The notes beneath the pieces were generated by a model. The model was not told where the DNA came from, did no database searches, and was given only the letters and a program-made list of their open reading frames with translations. Below are positions 41,626 to 50,311 of a stretch of DNA of 64,000 bases, piece by piece. The stretch is from Planctomycetota bacterium (lineage in GTDB: Bacteria; Planctomycetota; Planctomycetia; Pirellulales; Lacipirellulaceae), in the NCBI GenBank assembly GCA_029259945.1, contig JAJDEF010000012.1:124001-188000 (forward strand), in the 5' to 3' direction. The translations under genes and the position numbers were made by a program. Each line of letters begins with the position of its first letter. Within the stretch, counting starts at the first letter, position 1.

Positions 41626-44600
41626 CTACGTCGATTCGTCTAGTTGATTTAGCAACTCTTGCCAGGAAATCTGGACTTGGCCAATTCGCCGCCCCAGTCG
41701 ATCGGAGGTGGTTTGATAATTATACCGCGATCGCACAGTGGTGACTTCGTTTTCGAGTGCTGCGAGCCAATCGGGTAAATCGAGCCCCACACCGGACGGC
41801 TCGCTGGCTAAACTAGCCACTTCGCGATTGAGGGCGGCAAACGCTTCTTCTCGCGTTTCTTTTTCTGCGTTGAGGGCCGGTTCGATCAAGGCTTTCACTC
41901 GATCAATAAGCAACGGCCGGACGAAGCGTTCTGCGACTCGATCTGCGATGGTTGCGAGTCGCATGCCATATTTTTGACAAAGATCGCCAAAATGCTTTTG
42001 ATGTTCGTCTGCAGGCTCGGCAGTTCGTTCGGCAAAAGCTTGACACCACATTTCGGCGGCCTCGGCCCGGTGTTGTCGAACTAGGATTTCATGCGCCCAA
42101 ACCACGGGCTTTAAGTTCCACGCGATTCGATCGTAGGCGGTTCGCAATCGCAGAAAATCGATGAGTGTGTAAAGTAACTCGCCATGGTCGGACTGCGTGG
42201 TGGTCGTGTTGTAATCGCGATAGGCCCGGTAGTTTTCGACGACGGCTTCGATGGCGAGTGACAACAGCTCGATCGATTCTTTTTGAGGATCGCCTTGTTC
42301 TATCTCGCTAAGCAGCCGGACTTCTTCGACAAGTTCAGGATCTTCGGCCAGGCTGTCTAGCCAATCGTCGACGCCTTGGTGCAAGATGCCTCTCAAATTG
42401 CCTAAGCTCATAAACTTTTGATCAAAGAAGTCGGCGCCGTACCGCTGAACAAACTTGACGAAATGATCCCACTTTTTTTTATCGGTCAATCGTTCGACCA
42501 CGCTGAGTCGCAAGGTTCGGCTGTGAGCTAGCCAACGATCGAGCTGTTGCTCGGTGAGCTGCTGAAGCGCATCGACAAGCATATGGTCGACATGCTGCCC
42601 CTGCTGCAATCCTTTGTTGGCACTCCATTGCTCAGCCGAGGCCACCATCGAACGGACAATTGCCTGGTAGCCACTTTCGAAGAGACGATCGAACTCGGTG
42701 ACTGCTCCTTGGCCAACCGGGTGCTCTCGTTCCATTTGTTGGGCGAGGTCGAGGAGTTGGCAGGTTTCGCGAATCAGACCTAATTGGGGCAACCAACCCA
42801 ACAAATCATGCATCAATTGCTGTAGGGCACGGGTGGTGACAATTAACCGCGGCTCGCCGCCTCGAGAATGCGGCACGTAGAGGAGCAACCTTGGCTCGAG
42901 CGAATCGACAAACGCCCCCCAGCAGTGACGCACTCCATCGGCATCGCCTGCAAGCACTGCTCGAAGAATTTCGACTGCGTTGACATCAATGGGTTCGCCC
43001 GATTCTTTTGCGATATCCGACACCTGACCACCGCTCGTGGCTGCCAAAAGTCGAGCGGCATCGCCCGTTTCGACACAGGTGGTGATAATTTTTTGGACGA
43101 GCGCTTCTTGGGTGGTTCGCAAACGATCGAACTCGACTAACGATTCGTGAGATCCGGAAGGGGGCTCAAACTGGCAACTGTGAATCGATTCGAGCAACGC
43201 GACCAGTTGGCCGTAGTTGTTGGTTGCCTGAGCGAGCCATAGTGCAAAGGTTTCGGATCGCTGGTTCGTTTCTCCATCGGCGGTTCCCCACGCAATGGCG
43301 GCGTGTTTCCAAAGGCTTGCGACGGTGGTCAAGAAATCGAGCCGTTGCTCGATTCGTTGCACTTCGTAATCCCATTCGGAATTTTCGAACTCGGCGCCCT
43401 CGTCGACGATATCGCCTTCCTGGCCATCGTCGGTGCTGTCGCGGTAGACCATCTCTTCGTAGGCGGCTTCGAACAGTTCGGTTTCTTCGTCTTCCTCTTC
43501 GCTCTCTTCGTTTTCGTCTTCAAAATATTCAGCCCCGTCGATTTCGTCGAGCACCTCGTCGAACATCGAGTCCAAGGGCATGTCGAACAACGGCGAGGGG
43601 ACTTGCCAATACTCTTCGGCATTGGCTTCGAGATAGGCAAAGAACTTGGCTACTTGCTCCCAGCCGTCATCGTCATCGTTTTGCTCTGTTTCGACGGTCG
43701 AGAACCAACGAAATGCGAGTCGACGGAACGAGCTGTCGGTCTCTTCTAGTGGCGTGCGGTCTTTCTGGCTCACCCATTGCATCATCAGGGCCCTCGCCGC
43801 CACCGTATCGTGGTGGTCGAGTAGCGCCTCGATGACCAATTGAAACGCTTTCGAGGAATCGAACTGGTCGACAAACATTCGCCAAAAAGCGATGTCTCCG
43901 GCCGCGGCCCCTGCTTTATGCCAAGCATTGAGTGCACCGGCCACTAAGTTGGCAGAGACTTCGATCTCTTTCGCTACGAGGCGATCGACATCTTCGATAG
44001 TCGAAGTGGCAAACTGATCCCACCACAGAGTCAATCGAGCAAGAATGGTGGAAAACTTTTTTTCTAGTTTTGTGTTGTCGACAGCGGCGGCTTCGCTCCA
44101 TGCGCGTGCACCCAGGTCGAGCACTTGCTCGACGAGATCGATGAGTTCATCCACGCGCCAGTCGTGCACCGTGTTTTCAAGAGCCGGAAACAAACTGAAG
44201 TTACCGGCAAACCCCACCACATTCCAAGGATCGACCAGGGCTCCACATTCAATGGCACGATGCATCCGATCTTCGATCAACTCGAGATGCTCGACCACGG
44301 GTTCAAGCATCTCCTGATCAATGGCGTCGTGGCCTGCAGTTAATCGACAATAGACGTCGCTGATCATACGGGCGGACGCCACTCGCACAGAATCTGCCTG
44401 TTGTTTTGCGGCTTCGGGGTACCCTAGCCGTGCAAAGAGATGTGCCAGATGGACTCGCTGTAGTTGAAGTGCACGCCGTCGGGCCAGTTCTCCGTTGAGA
44501 TGTTGGCGTGCGGCACCAAAGGGTTGGCGGCAGCGTTGTGTTTCTTCTCGCAAACGTTTTCCGCGCTCGCCCTTCGCCTGCTCGACCAACTGTTGATAAA

Positions 44601-45600
44601 AGTCGTCGCGGTAGGCCGCGATATGTGGCAAGAGTGTTGCCAGCGTCACACTCGAATCATGGCAACTGGGCCCGTCGCCACTGGTGCCCGAGGCCATCAA
44701 GATGGTGCCTGCCAAGACGGCAGCGGCGTCCATCAAACAGTCTTCTGAGTTATTCCCCTCGGTGCCATGGTCACCTTCGTAGCGTGACAAGAGCGCGTCC
44801 AAGGTAATTTGCTGCAGCACAAATCGGGTGTAATATCCCGAATTGGAAATTTGATGAGGATCCCACATGCCGAAGTGATGGTTAGGACGACGGTTGGCAG
44901 GGTGATCGAAGTCGTAGGCGCGTGGATCGAGGGCGATCTCTTCGAGTCGGTCAAGATCGAACCAAGCACGATGAAGAATTTCTTCGTCTGCGTTTTTGAG
45001 AATTTCGATTGCGTGGTAAATAATTTTCTCGTAGCGCCCCGACGCGACTCCGGCATCACGGATATAGAGTGGTATCGGTCGGACATACTCGTGCGGGTAG
45101 GGTTCTGATAACGTTTCGGGTTCGAGTGTGGCTACCGGTCGATAGCCGACAAAATCGTTGAGAAGGGCCAAGGCATTGTCCACGATCCGATCGGCTTCCT
45201 CCCACGGAGAACCTTGCGTGAGCAACGCCTCGAATGCTCGGCCAATGAAGAAGGGGCGCCATAGGTCGGCCTCTTGCTGATGAAACAACAAATCGTGGTG
45301 GAACGCTCGATAAGCAGGTAGCAGTTTCTTGTCGAGTAATTGGACCACGGCACGCGCTTGCGACACGTCGGCAAATGGGCCGCCTGACGTTTGGAGTCGA
45401 TCGATCGTTTTTTGCAACCGACAGACAACTTCGTTCAAGCTCTTCTCACGAGAAACCTTGGGCTCAAGCAAGCAATAGAGTTCGTCGAGATGGCGCAGAA
45501 ACTTGGGGTCGCTGGCTCCCGACGAAAAATTGAGATATCCCACGATGTCTTCGAGCACCGCTTCATCATCAATTTCAGACTTACTACCGTCGGCGTTCAC
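41626..45600 (-). CDS. Very large hypothetical protein, predicted helical
   Basis: A 1324-aa soluble protein that I do not recognise, without signal peptide or membrane segment. It is almost wholly alpha-helical in appearance, with many amphipathic Leu/Glu stretches (WFDLDRLEEIALDPRAYDFDHPANRRP, LRLSVVERLTDKKKWDHFVKFVQRYGADF). A dense acidic cluster lies at residues ~670-725 (EYFEDENEESEEEDEETELFEAAYEE). The GTG at 45600 is the start given by the track; a ribosome site is not clear. The gene stands alone between an RNase Z-like gene and a divergent PQQ-protein gene. HEAT/TPR-like scaffolding is a guess; an alignment or structure prediction would be needed. Confidence 0.7.
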   Translation of the reverse strand: MNADGSKSEIDDEAVLEDIVGYLNFSSGASDPKFLRHLDELYCLLEPKVSREKSLNEVVCRLQKTIDRLQTSGGPFADVSQARAVVQLLDKKLLPAYRAFHHDLLFHQQEADLWRPFFIGRAFEALLTQGSPWEEADRIVDNALALLNDFVGYRPVATLEPETLSEPYPHEYVRPIPLYIRDAGVASGRYEKIIYHAIEILKNADEEILHRAWFDLDRLEEIALDPRAYDFDHPANRRPNHHFGMWDPHQISNSGYYTRFVLQQITLDALLSRYEGDHGTEGNNSEDCLMDAAAVLAGTILMASGTSGDGPSCHDSSVTLATLLPHIAAYRDDFYQQLVEQAKGERGKRLREETQRCRQPFGAARQHLNGELARRRALQLQRVHLAHLFARLGYPEAAKQQADSVRVASARMISDVYCRLTAGHDAIDQEMLEPVVEHLELIEDRMHRAIECGALVDPWNVVGFAGNFSLFPALENTVHDWRVDELIDLVEQVLDLGARAWSEAAAVDNTKLEKKFSTILARLTLWWDQFATSTIEDVDRLVAKEIEVSANLVAGALNAWHKAGAAAGDIAFWRMFVDQFDSSKAFQLVIEALLDHHDTVAARALMMQWVSQKDRTPLEETDSSFRRLAFRWFSTVETEQNDDDDGWEQVAKFFAYLEANAEEYWQVPSPLFDMPLDSMFDEVLDEIDGAEYFEDENEESEEEDEETELFEAAYEEMVYRDSTDDGQEGDIVDEGAEFENSEWDYEVQRIEQRLDFLTTVASLWKHAAIAWGTADGETNQRSETFALWLAQATNNYGQLVALLESIHSCQFEPPSGSHESLVEFDRLRTTQEALVQKIITTCVETGDAARLLAATSGGQVSDIAKESGEPIDVNAVEILRAVLAGDADGVRHCWGAFVDSLEPRLLLYVPHSRGGEPRLIVTTRALQQLMHDLLGWLPQLGLIRETCQLLDLAQQMEREHPVGQGAVTEFDRLFESGYQAIVRSMVASAEQWSANKGLQQGQHVDHMLVDALQQLTEQQLDRWLAHSRTLRLSVVERLTDKKKWDHFVKFVQRYGADFFDQKFMSLGNLRGILHQGVDDWLDSLAEDPELVEEVRLLSEIEQGDPQKESIELLSLAIEAVVENYRAYRDYNTTTTQSDHGELLYTLIDFLRLRTAYDRIAWNLKPVVWAHEILVRQHRAEAAEMWCQAFAERTAEPADEHQKHFGDLCQKYGMRLATIADRVAERFVRPLLIDRVKALIEPALNAEKETREEAFAALNREVASLASEPSGVGLDLPDWLAALENEVTTVRSRYNYQTTSDRLGRRIGQVQISWQELLNQLDEST

Positions 45601-45786
45601 GTTTCGTCACGCTACTTTCTGGATATTTCGCTCGGATTGCCTTTCGGGGACGTTTCCGACGAGGTTCTTTGCTAGGCCTCTTCGTCACGGGCGTTCATGG
45701 TAAAGGACGCCTGCCTAGGTGGTCTAGGTGCCCAAATCTGCCAACCGGGGTCAAGTTGCTGTATAACAGGCAACTGACGTTCATTT

Positions 45787-45814
45787 TGACCCAATGGCGG
45801 CCGTGATTAAGATG
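45787..45814 (+). promoter_or_regulatory. Possible promoter for the PQQ-propeller gene
   Basis: TTGACC (45787-45792), 16 bases, TAAGAT (45809-45814); start ATG 45900. The imperfect repeat GGTCAAGTTG... / ...CAACTGACG at 45750-45780 lies just upstream. Confidence 0.35.
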
Positions 45815-45899
45815 GAGTCGCCCTTGGGCTATCAATAAACTTTCCTTTGTCGGAACTCGCGACCACTAAACGACTCATTCACCGATCGAATTGGCCCCT

Positions 45900-47183
45900 A
45901 TGTTGCCCCTCAATTTCTCGCTACAAAAACGATTTTTTTCTTTCGGTCTTACCTGCTGCGTTGGTTTGATCGTCCATGCCTGCTTCGTTCCACAAACTTT
46001 CTCGGCCGATCGACTCGTCTCCTTCGATCAAGCAACCAACAATGGCCTAGAGCGAGCTTGGTCTGCACAAGCCCGAGTGGATGCTTCTCGCAATCGGGTC
46101 GACCACTGGGAACTATCGGGCAATGTTATTTTTGCGCTAACGACCTCTAGCACCGTCCATGCGATGCATGCGGAAACGGGCAAGACTCTTTGGATTGCGC
46201 AAGTGGGCAATCCAAAACATCCATCGACTGGCCCCGTTGCCAATTCGAATCGAGTTGCGGTACTCAACGGGTCGAATCTCTACCTACTTGATCGTCAAGA
46301 TGGACACGTTATTTGGACGCGACAAGTGGGTAACGCAGCAGGCACCGCACCAGCCTTGAGCGAAACCCACGCGTACGTCACCTCGATCAATGGACGCATC
46401 GAGGGCTTTCCGCTCGACTCGACTTCGATAGGTGCGTTGCAGTATCAATCCCACGGGCTTATCTTTCAGCCCCCGATGGCAACAGGCCCTTATGTGGTGT
46501 GGTCTACCGATCGCGGTTTTCTATACGTTGGCAATGCGGAGCAGTCGCGCGTATTGTTTCGGATCGAAACCAACGAAGAAATTATTGCTACCACTGCAGA
46601 ATGGGGCTCTCAGTTTTATGCCGCCTCGATGGATGGCTATCTTTATTGCTACGATCGTTCGATTGGTGCCCAGCACTGGAGATACTCAGCGGGCATGGCC
46701 ATCACTGGCAAGCCGGTCGTGATCGACCACCAGGTTTTTGTCGCGTCCGAGAAGCCGGCCCTCCATGCGGTCGACGCGACCACCGGCAACGGGCGGTGGA
46801 CGACTGAGGGTGCCGCATATTTTGTCGCTCAGGGCTTGCAACACCTCTATGCAGCAGACCGTTACGGCAATCTGCTGATCTTAGACAAAGAAACGGGGAG
46901 TATCGCGGGCCAAATCAATACGGGTGAGAATGTTCACCCGATGATCAACGAGCAGACTGATCGCATCTTTCTGGTGAGTGATACGGGCTTGATTCAGTGT
47001 CTTCATGAAATCGGCGCCGAAGCGCCGACTAGCCACCGAGAGATGGCCGCGTCCGAGGAAACAGAAAAGGCCGAGCCAAAAAGTTCAACCGACACCGAAC
47101 CGATTTCTCCAGCCGAAGAGGATGAAAATCCTTTTGAAGCGGAAGAAGCTCCGGCCGATGACAACCCGTTTGGCGCTTTTTAG
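45900..47183 (+). CDS. Exported PQQ-repeat beta-propeller protein
   Basis: A 427-aa exported protein starting at ATG 45900 (TTG 45891 not used). Signal peptide MLPLNFSLQKRFFSFGLTCCVGLIVHACFVPQTFSA. The mature part has seven or so PQQ-like blades (VHAMHAETGKTLWIAQVGNP, LYLLDRQDGHVIWTRQVGN, LYCYDRSIGAQHWRYSAGM, LHAVDATTGNGRWTTEG, LLILDKETGSIAGQI), as in BamB and quinoprotein dehydrogenases. The calcium/PQQ-binding dehydrogenase residues are not evident, so a binding or assembly role is more likely than catalysis. The last 60 residues are Glu/Pro/Asp-rich (ENPFEAEEAPADDNPFGAF) and disordered. Confidence 0.8.
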   Translation: MLPLNFSLQKRFFSFGLTCCVGLIVHACFVPQTFSADRLVSFDQATNNGLERAWSAQARVDASRNRVDHWELSGNVIFALTTSSTVHAMHAETGKTLWIAQVGNPKHPSTGPVANSNRVAVLNGSNLYLLDRQDGHVIWTRQVGNAAGTAPALSETHAYVTSINGRIEGFPLDSTSIGALQYQSHGLIFQPPMATGPYVVWSTDRGFLYVGNAEQSRVLFRIETNEEIIATTAEWGSQFYAASMDGYLYCYDRSIGAQHWRYSAGMAITGKPVVIDHQVFVASEKPALHAVDATTGNGRWTTEGAAYFVAQGLQHLYAADRYGNLLILDKETGSIAGQINTGENVHPMINEQTDRIFLVSDTGLIQCLHEIGAEAPTSHREMAASEETEKAEPKSSTDTEPISPAEEDENPFEAEEAPADDNPFGAF

Positions 47184-47210
47184 TTATGTTGGGTATCTTG
47201 CGTGCGTGTG

Positions 47211-47233
47211 CCGACCAGGATGGTCGAGCTATG
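47211..47233. repeat. REP-like repeat, copy 4
   Basis: CCGACCAGGATGGTCGA followed by GCTATG, 28 bases past the stop of the PQQ-propeller gene. The stem pair G-C of the consensus is changed to A-T on both sides. Confidence 0.8.
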
Positions 47234-47287
47234 TGGGCTCCGCGACGCAAGCAGGTCTAAGCATAGCTCAGTTCTGATGCCGAAAAA

Positions 47288-47518
47288 TTGGCAGCATGGA
47301 CAATTACATCTTGCATCCCTTACTTAATCGATTTTGGCAAAGCTTACCTAGACAGAGAACCTAAGCACTCGGAGGAGACGCTGGAATACCACCGTCAAGA
47401 ACAGCAGGAGTTGTGGGAGGACCATTATGATGAAGTACAGGCAGTACTTTGGCACTTGCGACAAATCGGTATTTTCTACTGCGACGCAAAGCCAGCGAAC
47501 ATCATGTTCCCATCCTAA
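47288..47518 (+). CDS. Small ORF with kinase-like D-x-K-P-x-N segment
   Basis: A 76-codon ORF starting with TTG (no ATG in frame, stop at 47264-47266 upstream). The product contains CIPYLIDFGKAYLDREPKH, a Glu/Gln-rich helix, and GIFYCDAKPANIMFPS at the end, which recalls the HRDxKPxN catalytic loop of protein and phosphotransferase kinases. The DFG-like triplet comes before that loop, opposite to a normal kinase, and the rest of the fold is missing. It may be a real small protein, a decayed kinase, or a chance frame. It sits between two REP-like copies. Confidence 0.35.
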   Translation: MAAWTITSCIPYLIDFGKAYLDREPKHSEETLEYHRQEQQELWEDHYDEVQAVLWHLRQIGIFYCDAKPANIMFPS

Positions 47519-47594
47519 CTGTTTGCATGAGATGGCAAAATTCTCTCCGCAACATCCCTTAGAACAGTAGAGAAGAAGATCGGTGCTATGCTCG

Positions 47595-47617
47595 CCGACC
47601 AGGATGGTCGGGCTATG
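47595..47617. repeat. REP-like repeat, copy 5
   Basis: CCGACCAGGATGGTCGG followed by GCTATG, 10 bases past the phosphofructokinase stop. The stem carries a compensated G-C to A-T change. Confidence 0.85.
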
Positions 47618-47626
47618 TGGAGGGCA

Positions 47627-48952
47627 TCAATCTTGCTTCCATTTTTCTTGTCCGGTCTGGGCTAGTACGGATGTCCACAACTGGCCTTCTGGCGAGAGCC
47701 GTTTTTTCATGCCTGTCGAAACGGCTAAGGGGACGTGGATCAGGTGATTGTGCCAGAGGCCGATGAGTAGGTCGGTCTTGCCAGCCATCCCCGCATGAAC
47801 GGCAGCTCGGGCAAACTGCTCGCACAACACGCTGTCTGCTGTGTTTGCCGCCACGCTTCGGATGTGATAACTGGGGTCAAAATACTTGACGTTCATCGGA
47901 AACTGCTGGGCGCGGAAATGCTCGGTGATGCGTTGCTTAAGAAAGACGCCGATGTCGCGTAATTTGCGATTCCCCGAAGCATCGAACTCTTCGCGGCAAC
48001 CTGACAAAAGATGCTGCCCTGCACCTTCGGCAACCACCACGACGGCATGTTCTCGTGATTCCAGTCGGCGCTTTAGCGAACTGAGCAAGCCCGTAGGCCC
48101 TTCGAGTTCAAATGGCACCTCAGGGATCAATGCAAAATCGGCCTCGCCGCTGGCTAGCGTTGCAGCAGCGGCGATAAAACCGGCCTCGCGGCCCATGAAC
48201 TTTACCAGCCCGACACCGTGACGTGCCCCTTTGGCCTCGACATGGGCTCGATCGATCACCTTTTCGGCCTCTGCCACGGCTGAAAAAAATCCAAACGAGC
48301 GGAAGCAAAATTTTATGTCGTTGTCGATCGTTTTTGGAATTCCCACGACTGCAATGGGCAACTGTCGTTGGGCAATCTCTAGAGAAATTTCGTGGGCACC
48401 TCGTTGTGTGCCATCCCCTCCAATACAAAACAGAATGTCAATTTGTCGGTCGACCAACTGGTCGACCGTCTCTCGTGGATTTTGATGACCACGCGACGAT
48501 CCTAAGATTGTTCCGCCTTGATGATGGATGCTTTCGACTCGCTCTGGGGTAAGTTTGATTGGATCGCAGGCTTCCTGAGGATGAAATCCTTGGTAGCCAA
48601 ACCGTATGCCCAAAATTTGTTGCACCCCGTAGTTCAACGACAACTCCATCACCAAACTGCGGATCACATTATTGATTCCCGGACAGAGACCGCCACAGGT
48701 AACAATGGCCGCCTTGGTGTTCGCAGGATCAAAATAAATTTCTTCGCGTGCCCCGGCGCGCTCAAACGCAAGCAGGTCGATCGCTTCGCCCACGCGAAAT
48801 CGGGGCTCGTAGAGTACCCGCATGTCGTCGGGTACATAGCTACTCACGCCTTCACCCGATCGGGGCGATCGTTTGAGAGGCGAAGCAAGGCTACGCTCGC
48901 CTAAGATCGAAACTTCAAGCTGTTCGGGCTGCAAGGTAGGTCGCTCGACCAT
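47627..48952 (-). CDS. 6-phosphofructokinase, ATP-type group
   Basis: A 441-aa enzyme phosphorylating fructose 6-phosphate in glycolysis. Conserved blocks are IVTCGGLCPGINNVIRSLV (donor site), GGDGTQRGA, PKTIDNDI (catalytic TIDND), KFMGREAGFIA and VVVAEGAGQ. The donor-site GGDGT rather than GGDDS indicates ATP rather than pyrophosphate as phosphoryl donor. Length and N-terminal extension (residues 1-75) fit the long plant/spirochaete-like clade (TP0108 type) rather than E. coli PfkA. No regulatory site can be predicted. It lies alone, flanked on its 3' side by a REP-like repeat. Confidence 0.92.
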   Translation of the reverse strand: MVERPTLQPEQLEVSILGERSLASPLKRSPRSGEGVSSYVPDDMRVLYEPRFRVGEAIDLLAFERAGAREEIYFDPANTKAAIVTCGGLCPGINNVIRSLVMELSLNYGVQQILGIRFGYQGFHPQEACDPIKLTPERVESIHHQGGTILGSSRGHQNPRETVDQLVDRQIDILFCIGGDGTQRGAHEISLEIAQRQLPIAVVGIPKTIDNDIKFCFRSFGFFSAVAEAEKVIDRAHVEAKGARHGVGLVKFMGREAGFIAAAATLASGEADFALIPEVPFELEGPTGLLSSLKRRLESREHAVVVVAEGAGQHLLSGCREEFDASGNRKLRDIGVFLKQRITEHFRAQQFPMNVKYFDPSYHIRSVAANTADSVLCEQFARAAVHAGMAGKTDLLIGLWHNHLIHVPLAVSTGMKKRLSPEGQLWTSVLAQTGQEKWKQD

Positions 48953-49033
48953 GAGATATTCCTCTTTACTACATCAGGTTCACCACAACGGCACGACGGA
49001 CACTACGAAAGGTATTGGGTGGCAGAGCGTTTA

Positions 49034-49056
49034 CCGGCCAGGATGGCCGGGCTATG
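49034..49056. repeat. REP-like repeat, copy 6
   Basis: CCGGCCAGGATGGCCGG followed by GCTATG, 15 bases past the stop of the epimerase gene. Confidence 0.85.
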
Positions 49057-49071
49057 GGATGAAACACTTTG

Positions 49072-50091
49072 TTACTTGAGCCAACCGTGTTCTCGATACC
49101 AGTTGACCGTCTCAGAAAATCGCTGCTCTAGCAAGGCCGCCGGACGGTAGTCGAGTTCATTGCGTAGCTTCTCGTCTGAACATTCCCAGGCTGACGCCGC
49201 CGCTTCTCGAACTTTGTCTAGGTTTAACACGCCTGGCCGACGACGAATTTGCCCGATCGCTTCTGAAACTCCGCCGATCACCCAAAATAGCGGCATGGGC
49301 ACTCGCATCGTCAGGACACTTCGACCGAGGGCTTCGGCAGCCAAATCGCCAATCTCAGAATAAGGAATGGTCCGCTCGGCGGCCACATAGTAGATGCCTT
49401 TCGACCGGTCTGCCGAGTCGTCGTCAGGGCCAGTCATTCGGTCGCCTCGTTCGGCTAGGCGTACGATAGCATCACAAAAATCAGCCGCATGCACCAACGA
49501 AACAGGAAAGGCCTTGATGCCAGGGACGAGGTGCAAACGTGCTCGCTGGACTCCACGAAATATCGTCAGACTCGCCGGGTCGGCGGGCCCAAAAATAATC
49601 GGCGGACGGATTACCGAAATCGGTACTTCCTGGGCCATGGTGGCAGCTACTCGTTCGGCTTCTAATTTACTATGGCCATAGTCCGACACGGGCAGGTCGG
49701 TGTCGGTTTCACAGCGAGGTTTTCCGGGCGTGCTGGGGCCCCCAGCCGCAATCGAACTGACGAGCACCGCCACAGGAGGTGATGGCTGCTTCGCACAAGC
49801 TTCGACCAGATGTCGCGTTCCGCGGACATTGTCGTCGAAAAGCTGTTTTTTGTTGAGCGCTCGGATTCGCCCCGCCACATGAAAAACCACGTCCACATCG
49901 GCTACCGCAGCGGCGAGGCTTTCGCGATTATCCAGCGACCCAAGCGCTAATTCGGTCCCTAAAGACTCTAGCTCAGCGGCTCGATGGAAATCTCGCACCA
50001 GACAGCGCACGTCCCAGCCCTGCCGGCATAAGTGGGCTGCCAGATTCGATCCGACAAATCCTGTGGCGCCTGTAATCAAAGTTCGAGGCAT
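49072..50091 (-). CDS. NAD-dependent epimerase/dehydratase (extended SDR)
   Basis: A 339-aa extended short-chain dehydrogenase. The nucleotide motif is TLITGATGFVGSNLAAHL (GxxGxxG), followed by a VVFHVAGRI strand, the catalytic VSSIAAGGPS Ser region and YGHSKLEAE (YxxxK). Position of SVIRPPIIFGP fits the substrate domain of UDP-sugar epimerases and related reductases. The C-terminal domain ends ...ELDYRPAALLEQRFSETVNWYREHGWL, typical of epimerases. The substrate (nucleotide sugar, hydroxysteroid or dihydroflavonol type) cannot be named. The rare TTG/GTG starts were not needed; ATG 50091 fits. Confidence 0.85.
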   Translation of the reverse strand: MPRTLITGATGFVGSNLAAHLCRQGWDVRCLVRDFHRAAELESLGTELALGSLDNRESLAAAVADVDVVFHVAGRIRALNKKQLFDDNVRGTRHLVEACAKQPSPPVAVLVSSIAAGGPSTPGKPRCETDTDLPVSDYGHSKLEAERVAATMAQEVPISVIRPPIIFGPADPASLTIFRGVQRARLHLVPGIKAFPVSLVHAADFCDAIVRLAERGDRMTGPDDDSADRSKGIYYVAAERTIPYSEIGDLAAEALGRSVLTMRVPMPLFWVIGGVSEAIGQIRRRPGVLNLDKVREAAASAWECSDEKLRNELDYRPAALLEQRFSETVNWYREHGWLK

Positions 50092-50311
50092 GGTTCGACC
50101 TGGACGACCGAGGAAATCGACGCTAGATACGGTGTTTTTACCGTATTTTACTTAAATATCAACGTTCAGTGAATAACAACATCGGCTACCCAGATCGCCA
50201 TGATCTAGCGTTTGTCACGATTGAAATTGGTTGACCTTCGTGCCAGATGCCGATTACAGTGATCGGCACCCAAAGCATTGCCTCCCCAGAATATCATTTT
50301 ATTGGCTAAGC

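Noticed and set aside
43224-43835. 203-aa Arg-rich plus ORF
   Set aside because: Shadow of the 1324-aa minus-strand gene opposite its acidic cluster.
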